DNA of 64,000 nt, taken from the NCBI GenBank assembly GCA_028554755.1, contig JAPTOF010000009.1:124001-188000 (forward strand), in the 5' to 3' direction. The position numbers and the translations under genes are program-made. This stretch comes from Cordia subcordata (Eukaryota; Streptophyta; Magnoliopsida; Boraginales; Cordiaceae). Position 1 is the stretch's first letter, and each line of letters starts with the position of its first letter. Of the stretch, positions 56,624 through 64,000 are shown piece by piece. The notes below the pieces were generated by a model. It ran no database searches, was not told where the DNA came from, and worked only from the letters and a program-made list of their open reading frames with translations.

Positions 56624-57293
56624 TTTGTTAAGAAATAGGTTAGTAGATGCATCTTTAATCATTGGCATCAAAGAGCTACAATAAGAACGCAAGGTTGTAT
56701 CTATCCTCTCTACACTTGTCCCTTTTATCTACCTCATCCCCACCACCTTTACATGCTTTTGGATGCCTATTTGCTTGTTGTGTGCCCTTGATCTATTTAC
56801 TTAAGGACAAGCAAAGTTTATGTTTTGGGGGTATGGGAGTTTGGTTTTTACTGTCTTATGCTTTATTTAGGGTAAATTGCATTATGTGCTTAAAATAGTA
56901 AAATTTTTTTGATTTTGATGCATATAGAGTCATTTATTTCTTATTGATTGGAGTGTTGGCTCTTGTGATTGATTAAAATGATTGGTGGAGATAAGGTTGC
57001 ATTGTGGGAAGTGAATGGAGTGGAGGGAAAGCCAAGACTTGGAAGAGATACCCTTAAAAGTTGTAAGGAGTGCGCTCTTTTAGGAAGGCACCTTGTAGCA
57101 ACCCCATGGCTTGGTTGGAATAAGCGTTGAAAAAAAGCGGTTTTGATATGACTGCCCATTCCTTGATTGGTTCTTTTTTATGTGCCTTAGCCCTTCTTTT
57201 TCTTTTCATTTTGTTACGCAATGGAAAATGCAAAAAATCCAAAAAAATTAGAAAAAGGAAAAAAGCTTGAAAAAGCCAAAAAAAAATTGAATT
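56624..57293 (+). other. Gypsy R 3' region, right part, with polypurine module
   Basis: No gene. Parallel to 39690-40330 of element M, with ACAAGCAAAGTTTATGTTTTG then GGGG at 56800-56836 (the upstream one of the two polypurine modules) and an A-rich end. The LTR-adjacent module and the 3' LTR are lost at 57294. Confidence 0.75.
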
Positions 57294-57577
57294 TGATCGC
57301 TATCTCGTGGCACAAGCCAAAATAGCCCGCAAATGCACGGGTAGCGTTTATTATAGTGTGTGTGAATACGGGAGTCAAATCCACAGGGAGGCCTAACGTG
57401 AATGGTATCCTAAGCTATGTGCACCCTAAAAGGCTACATGTTGGGTCCCTAAACTACACTGTTTTTAGTGTTGTAGGATTGAGGGCAGCTCAGGAAAGAA
57501 AAACCTAATCTAAGAGCAAGAAAATAAAAGGTGTATATGTGTCAATAGGGGAATCAAGCAATTTAAGGGAGTCAAAC
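57294..57577 (-). mobile_element. Gypsy LTR fragment T
   Basis: Matches 37539-37825 of element L: LTR end GCGATCA, TTGCGGGCTATTTTGGCTTG and CCTCCCTGTGGATTTGAC. Ends abruptly at a copia fragment. Confidence 0.85.
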
Positions 57578-60527
57578 ACCTTGATGGATGATAATATCCC
57601 CACATTATTTCCAATTAGTATGGTATCATTAACAAACAGAACCAAAAAAGCTACAACATTACCATTACGTCTCTTATACACGCAAAGTTCATTAATATTT
57701 TAATCAAAACCATAAGATTTAATTGCCTGATCAAATTTGATGATCCATGCTCTAGATGTCTGCTTTAATCAATAAATGGACTTTCTTAACTTACAAACCA
57801 TATGTTCCTGGCCTTTAGCAACATATCTATTTGGTTATGTCATGTAAATGATTTTGTTAAGCTATCTTGACATCCATTTGCCATATATCGTAGTCATAAT
57901 GACATGCGATGGCAAGAAGTATCCTAATGGATTTAAGCATGGCTACTGGTGAGAAAGTTTCCTTGTAATCGATCCCTTCTTTTCGAGTATAACCTCTCGC
58001 CATCAACTTTGCTTTAAAGGTTTCAACTTTTCCATCAACTTCTCTTTTCCTTTGGTAGACCCATTTACACCCTATAGGTTTTACCACTTCGGGTGTAACT
58101 ATAAGATCCTAGACTTTGTTATAATACATAGATTCTAACTCTGAATCTAGTGCCTTATGCCATTGGTCAGCATCTATGTTGAAAACTGCTTCATCATAAC
58201 TTATGGGATCTACCTTCTGATCCTATGAAGAAGTCTGAAATGACTCTCCATAGTATATATCATGAGGCCTGGATATCCTTCCCGTATGATGAGGCTCTGA
58301 TATATTAGGTGTAATAATCTGTTCTTTTTTATTCACAGTTACCGCAGGTGTTACTGGAGAATCTTGTGAAATCTCTTCTAGAACAATTTCAAAATTTGGT
58401 GTTTTCTGGATCATTTCATCATTCTCTAACTATTTAGCATAGGTGCTTATAAACACCTTTGCTTCGTAGGATTATAAAAGATCCCACCTGTGGTTCCCTT
58501 ATGATACCCAATAACATAGGACAACTCGAATCTTGGTTTCAAATTTGAAGCATTACTATTAAGTACATAGGTTGGACAACCCCAATTATGGAGATGATTT
58601 AAACTAGGCTTACACCTGCTCCACATTTCTTGTGATGTCCCAGGTACTGATTTAGATGGAACCAAGTTCATGATGTATGCTACTATCTTAAGGGCATATC
58701 CCCAAAAAGATAAAGGTAATGAAGCATGACTCACAATTGATCTAAGCATATCTAATATGGTATGATTTCTTCTCTCTGCTACACCATTTTGTTGGGGAGT
58801 CCCTGGTGTAGTCAACTAAGACACAATCCCTTCTGGTGTAAGGTACACCTTAAACTCACCTGAGACGTATCCGTCACCTCGATCAAACCAAAGGGCTTTG
58901 ATATATTTATCTAATTTTTGCTCTACCTTAGTCTTGAACTCTTTGAATTTCTCAAAGGATTCTGACTTGCGTTGCAACAAATATAGATATTATACATAGA
59001 GTAATTATCAGTAAAAGTAATGAAATACTCATAAACTCCACGTGTTGATTTGCTCATAGGACCACACATTAGTGTGAACCAATTCCAATACTTATTTGGC
59101 CATTTCGTCTTTAGAAGAAAATGATTGTTTAGTCATCTTCCCTTTGAGACAAGATTCACATGGAGGTAGATCTTTGAGATCTAATGAGCTAAGATGCCCA
59201 TCCTCAACTAATCTTCGAATTTGCTTTAGATTAATATGTCCAAAGCGTAGGTGCCAAAGATAAGTATCATTGGTTGAAAAAACCTTCCTTTTTTGGGAAT
59301 TAGTTCGTTCTATATTATGAGTGAATTTGTAATAGGTTTCATATGGAATAAGTTATCATGCATGCTACTGGAATATAAAATATTTCTATCTCTATTGATA
59401 TTAACACCAGAATGGAAATTAATGCAAAAACCATCTAATATTAATTGATAAATAGAGATATGGTTTTTACATATATCTGGAACATAATAAACATTGTTAA
59501 AAAATAACTTTCTATTACATGGAAAATTTATGCACATTCCTCCCACTACAGTGGCCCATACTTTTGCTCTATTACCCATCCTCAGAGAAAATTCCCGTTT
59601 AGCTAGTTCCTTTATTTCCTAAAACCAATGCAAAGAATTGAAAATATGGTTAGTGGCTCTAGAGTCTCAATCCATGAATCAGTAGAATCAACCATCAAAC
59701 AGGTTTCAATGTAGAACAAAAGAGGTGCACCTATCTAGCCTCGTGCCAGGTACTTCAGGCAATTCTCTTTCCGGTGCCTTTTGTGGCCACACTTTGAGCA
59801 TTTGCCCTTAGGCTTTTCACCTGTTAACTGTTTGGACTATTTTCCATTTCACTTCTTTTTCCCTTGACCACATTTTTGCTTCCTCTTTCCTTTGATCTTT
59901 CTCCTTATCGGGTTATGTCCGAAAGTGGATGCTTGAACTATGTTTACGTGGCCCTTATTTTCCATTATGGCCTTTGTAGCCAAGAGCTCTTTCATCAATT
60001 TCGTCATATCCAAGTTCATCTTGCTCATATTATAATTAAGCTTGAACTAGGTGTAAGACGATGGTAGAGTCTCTAGAATCATGTCTACCTTTGACTATTC
60101 GTCTATGTTTGCATCTAGGATCTCAACAGTATTGAAGTAATCCATCATTTTAAGCATATGCTCCCTGACAAATGCTCCTTCTGCCATCCTTTGATTCATA
60201 ATTTCTCTAAGAGCATCTTGCCTTATAGGCCTGCTCTAATCAGCAAACATACGAGACAGTAAGGTCATAATTTCTTTTGCAGTTTCTATATGATGATGCT
60301 TCCTCTGCAAAATATTTGACATAGAAGCTATTATATAGCACTTGGACATACTATTGGCCTTTTGTAATTTTTCCTCAACTTTTTTCTGGGCTTCAGAAGA
60401 GTTTGGCCATACAACAGGACAAGGAGTTGTTAAAACACACTTATACTCTTCTGTAGTGCGTACTATGTCCAAGTTTTGTTCCTAGTCCACAAAATTTTGT
60501 CTAGTCAGCTTGCGCTCTTTACGAATT
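57578..60527 (-). pseudogene. copia-3: fragment of the copia-1 family, gag to mid-RT
   Basis: Parallels copia-1 from about 29995 to 32985. In element order: gag N-terminus (60472-60236; LTTPCPVVWPNSSEAQ), an intact CCHC knuckle CSKCGHKRHRKENC near 59770, protease-to-integrase junction (59579-59310), integrase with TTPGTPQQNGVAERRN (58815-58447, the segment frameshifted in copia-1), linker, and RT start [20 protein letters not shown] (58087-57857). It is cut at both ends, in RT and near the gag start, and has more lesions than copia-1, so it is older. No LTR, PBS or leader. Confidence 0.93.
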
Positions 60528-60836
60528 ATAGCCTTAGGTACAAAAGGACCTCGTCGTAGCTCTAAGTAGTGAACACTTAGGGATGGACCCATACTGAGTC
60601 CTAAGGTGTAATTAGGACACATGCTAGTGGCCTCGTATTAGAGCATCATTTAGATAAGCCAATCCCCGAATTTCATTGCATGGAAGTAGAGAGTCACCCA
60701 TTAGTAAGTGCAGGTCACCCTAACACCTTCCCGTTGGTTTAGATCCCTCCTAGACTACCTTAGATTCCCACTTTCCCTTTCCAGTTTTCATGGTATAGCC
60801 CTTCTTGTAGGATTAATGATCGTGTTCTTGGTAGTA
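60528..60836 (+). mobile_element. Gypsy LTR interior fragment V
   Basis: Plus-oriented LTR interior matching about 44750-45000 of solo LTR P (CGTAGCTCTA, CTTAGGGATGGACCCATACTG). Both LTR ends are missing. No gene. Confidence 0.78.
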
Positions 60837-61227
60837 TGTGAAAATGAAGCACAAATACAACCAAGTATTACACCCGCAAGCGTACAGATCATGTCTAGTA
60901 TAGTGCGTGCGTACGGGTATCGTCTCCACAGAGAGGCTACCTTAGTTTGGTCTTTATATACTCAGGTGCCTAAAACTAGCTATGTGCGTGTGTGCTCTCT
61001 TTAGGATGGAAGGGAGCTCGAAAAGAAAGAAAACCTAAACTATAGAGGAGCTAAAGGGTTGCCAAGCTAAGAAAGGAAAACTTAACAAAGAAGAAGGAAA
61101 CCTAGGGCGATTGTGTTGCAACTAGACTCGGGCTAGATTAATGAATTAGGTCTATCTGAGGCTCGGGACTTCTATTGTCGTTGTGTTGATCGGGGGGTCT
61201 CTCAACCAATACAAGTGGTTCAACCTG

Positions 61228-61488
61228 TTAGCTGGGTTTAAAGCTAAAGGCCAACCCCTCTTAGCCTATGCAATTCATGCTTAGAACTTATCCTCTTGGC
61301 TGGGTTTAAAGTCAAGGACTAACACCTAAACACTAAGTGACATTAAGGCTTAATTAACCAATACTAACGTGGCTGTGGGATACTCGAGTCTAGGTCCATT
61401 TATCCACTTGGCTGGGTTTAAACCCAAGGACTAGTATCCAAACTCGACTAAGCAAACCATGTAATCTATTGGCTAGCTTAAAAGCCAA
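61228..61488 (-). repeat. 20-nt inverted repeats, four copies (LTR W)
   Basis: 61228-61247 TTAGCTGGGTTTAAAGCTAA, 61296-61315 TTGGCTGGGTTTAAAGTCAA, 61408-61427 TTGGCTGGGTTTAAACCCAA and 61469-61488 TTGGCTAGCTTAAAAGCCAA. First and last have perfect arms; all keep the 6-8-6 layout. Confidence 0.88.
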
Positions 61489-62000
61489 AGCCTACTCTAC
61501 TAAGCAAAGCCATGTACTAAGCATGATCACATCTACCATATAAGTAGATAAAGGAATTTGAAGTGTAAATAACACATGCAAGTTCACTTAGGCAATTTAA
61601 CAAAGACATAGACATGCTTGATTTCCAATACATAGACATATTGAATCGTGCCATAGATTTATGCAAACAAACATATATTAAGAGCCAAAGATGCACATAA
61701 ATCCATTATTCAAAGCCCTAATCTAATATACAGCATCAATGAATCCTAAATCTAGCCAAATATAGCAATATATTTACAAGAAATAGAGAAAGAACAAGAA
61801 GAACTCCCCTAAATTCTTGCTTCCAAATCCGCACAAGTCTTTCAAATCTTTGTTTAATACTTCAATCCTAGCTTGGTATGGGGTATAGATGGAGGTTATA
61901 GGTGATCTGTGAATTGGGTAGAGGGTTAGGGTTTACTAGGGTTTTAAAAAAATATTCCTCTTCTCAAAATAAGCTGAAATAAGCTATTATGGACTTACAG

Positions 62001-62465
62001 TCGACTGGCTCCTTGAGGAACTCGATCGGCTTAAATTCTTTGTTCTTTGAAGCAGCCAATCGACCTAGTCAGTCGACTGACTCTTTTTCTAAGTTAATTA
62101 GTTGGATCAGAATGATCCATTCTTCATTCCTTTTGTTCTGGTCTTCATTTGTTAACTCATTTCTTTCTCGTGTAAGCTCAGACCCTTCCAAAACTCTCAT
62201 AAAACACAAAATATAACACTTAGCATAGTATTTATGCATCTAAATATATTTCTAGGTCGACCAACTCCTTGAGGAACTCGACCGGCTTAAATTCTTTATT
62301 CTGTGGAGCAGCCGATGGCAGATCAGAATGATCCATTCTTCATTCCTTTTGTTCTGGTTTTCATTTGTTAGCTCATTTCTTCCTTGTGCAAGCTCAAACC
62401 CTTCCAAAACTCTCCTAAAACACAAAATATAACACTTAGCATAGTATTTATGTATCTAAATAGAT
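62001..62465. repeat. 255-bp imperfect tandem duplication within LTR W, with GTCGAC boxes
   Basis: Unit 1 starts GTCGACTGGCTCCTTGAGG at 62001, unit 2 GTCGACCAACTCCTTGAGG at 62256. Both contain ATGATCCATTCTTCATTCC and CACAAAATATAACACTTAGC. Unit 2 lacks about 45 bases that in unit 1 carry AGTCAGTCGACTGACT. LTR S has a single unit. Confidence 0.9.
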
Positions 62466-62586
62466 TATGTACAAATATTAACGAATATGCATAAGCTTTA
62501 TACTAAGTGCACTCAATTATACTCTAAATACACCCTTAAATGTGCTTGCAAAAACTAGACCAAACATGCACAATTGACACACATCA

Positions 62587-63250
62587 ACACCCCCAAACCT
62601 TCAGCTTGCCTATCCCTAAGTAAGCCTGAACCAAGTCTGTGCTCATGCTTTTCAAAGAGTTATCAGTTATATTGACTTGTTATCTTTTCACTTCCAAGAG
62701 ATATAAAGGGTCATTCCTTTCGTGTTATGGCTTCCCTAGCCTTTTTTGGGTCCTCCTTTCAATTGTGCCCCTTGGGAACTTACCTTATAGCTAGAACCAC
62801 CACAAACTTAGGATTCCAACTCACGTACCAGGAATGTTGATATTTCATGTCTCCTCGACTACCATGGCTTCCCAACGTGTACTTAGGCCCAAAGATACGA
62901 GGAAGAGAAGAATACATCACAATGGCTCACAATTGATGTAAGAGCCATATTAACAACACACAAAAGAACAAAAGAGATACTTGTGTCAAAATGACATTGT
63001 GCCACTTGACAGTTCAGCAATATACTTCACTTTTCAATCTTTTTGTTGCCTTTTTTGCTTTTTCTCTTTTTCTCAATTTATTCTCATTTTTCCATTTTTT
63101 TCATTTTTTAGCACTTTTTTTCCCTCAATACGTAACAAAGAACAAAAAGAAAAGAAAAAGAAGAGGCTAAGGCACACTGAAAGAACAAATCAGGGAAACG
63201 GCACTCAATTAATAACCCTTTAGAAACATTTTTTAGAACCAAGTTGTGGG
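62587..63250 (-). other. Gypsy W 3' internal region with polypurine tract
   Basis: Minus-strand polypurine tract GAAGGTTTGGGGGTGT (62587-62602) abuts the LTR. The rest parallels the 3' regions of M, O and R in reverse, with a T-rich stretch at 63040-63120 and AACAAATCAGGGAA near 63185. No supportable gene. Confidence 0.82.
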
Positions 63251-64000
63251 TGATGTGTTTGTTTTATGTGTTTATGTATTGCAAGTATATACTTGTTTTG
63301 AGGTGTTTTGAGCTTCATTTGGTGTATTAGTATAGCATTTAGGTCATACTTGTGCATATTAGAGTTTACATGTTCATAGTTGAAGATAAGACTTAAATGC
63401 TGCACTAATGCGCATTTATTGCTTCTTTCAGGTGTGATTTGGCGAGATAATTAGAGCTTGATTGAGGTTGTTTGGTGTGTGGAAGAAAGCCAAGGGTGTT
63501 TTGGACATAAAGGAATGAAGAAAAGTGCATTTTGTAAGTGGCCAGGCAAAAGAAGGAGTGACCGAGGCGAAACCGAGGATCTTGCAACCTAAAAAGGATA
63601 TGGAAAAATTTTGGATATGTTTTAGGGGGCAAAGAATGGCTTAGGAGATCCCCCACGATGATACGAAGCCATAGAAAAAAACGGTGCGCGAATTAGAGCT
63701 AAAACAAGCAAGATATGATCAATTTACTATCAAGACCATTTAGCCTCTGTCTAGGCCAGAAGACCTAACCAGTTGACCAGCTAGGTCGACCGGCCGAATT
63801 AGAATCTATGCCAATTTTGGCCAAACGACTTGGCCCCAAAGCCAGTCGACCGGCTGGACGCGTTAACAGCTCTATTTAAGCCATTTTTCAGGCACTTTTG
63901 AAGCAGAATAACACCCAAATCAAACACCCATTTCCCTAAACCCAAAATCCACCAAAAATTACCTCACACACTCACTTCTAAACACATTTTAACACTTGTA
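63251..64000 (+). mobile_element. Gypsy LTR X, start only, runs off the window
   Basis: Starts TGATGTGTTTGTTTTATG and mirrors LTR N (42789 leftwards). A GTCGACC cluster at 63755-63860 (AGGTCGACCGGCCG, CAGTCGACCGGCTGG) lies just upstream of the TATA-like TATTTAAG at 63873-63880. It begins inside the internal region of W without a polypurine tract before it, so it is a separate insertion; the right end is outside the window. Confidence 0.85.

Larger units (their letters stand above)
60837..62586 (-). mobile_element. Gypsy W 3' LTR
   Basis: In element sense starts at 62586 with TGATGTGTGTCAATTG, directly behind a polypurine tract, and ends near 60837 with TTCATTTTCACA. It includes the LTR end block at 60868-60960, four 20-nt inverted repeats (61228-61488) and a ~255-bp tandem duplication. 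Related to solo LTR S. No gene; the open frame at 61989-62216 is LTR sequence. Confidence 0.87.

Noticed and set aside
36521..64000. CRISPR-like or satellite array from the many direct repeats
   Set aside because: Repeats are dispersed LTR parts at irregular spacing with no spacer pattern; the only short-period arrays are the 62-bp units and a dinucleotide run.

Overview
This window looks like plant nuclear DNA, probably from a dicot. It is AT-rich and consists almost entirely of nested, decayed retrotransposons. The evidence is plant L1-type LINEs whose ORF1 carries a DUF4283-like domain and a CCHC knuckle. There are also Ty1/copia elements with tRNA-iMet-type primer sites and Ty3/gypsy elements with a TGGTGCC-type (probably tRNA-Asp) primer site and LTRs up to about 1.9 kb. 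I see no convincing host gene, tRNA, rRNA, CRISPR array or bacterial-type feature. Species and lineage names below the superfamily level cannot be fixed from the sequence alone.

Positions 1-27149 are a LINE graveyard. Fragments A and B (minus) flank a truncated copia LTR (1797-3405). C and D (plus) follow; D is the most complete single LINE, with ORF1, endonuclease, reverse transcriptase and zinc-binding C-terminus. From 12236 the elements are stacked. LINE fragment E (plus) is split by J (minus). LINE I (minus) is split by LINE F/H (plus), which is split by LINE G (minus), which holds a solo copia LTR in its 5' UTR. Target-site duplications support three of these insertions clearly and J's more weakly. 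I and J go straight from ORF1 to a short 3' UTR and poly(A) with no ORF2.

Positions 27150-36520 hold an almost complete Ty1/copia element on the minus strand: two ~1.9 kb LTRs, PBS, polypurine tract, gag, protease, integrase, RT and RNase H, broken by a few stops and frameshifts. Its two flanks do not match.

Positions 36521-64000 are a mosaic of Ty3/gypsy pieces in both orientations, interrupted by further copia fragments (36521-37192, 48262-51676, 57578-60527). Two solo LTRs (43352-45219 and 55283-56618) have recognisable target duplications. One gypsy-derived unit (51677-57293) lacks recognisable RT and integrase but has a CCHC knuckle and two unrecognised reading frames, one carrying a ~345 bp tandem duplication.

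The gypsy LTRs repeatedly carry a 20-nt inverted repeat (6-bp arms, 8-nt loop) whose arms co-vary. LTR or leader regions of both copia and gypsy elements carry clusters of GGTCGACC-like palindromes. These two signals, the apparent ORF1-only LINEs and the four-level nest are the most interesting content. No working protein-coding system is intact here; nearly every coding region is interrupted.
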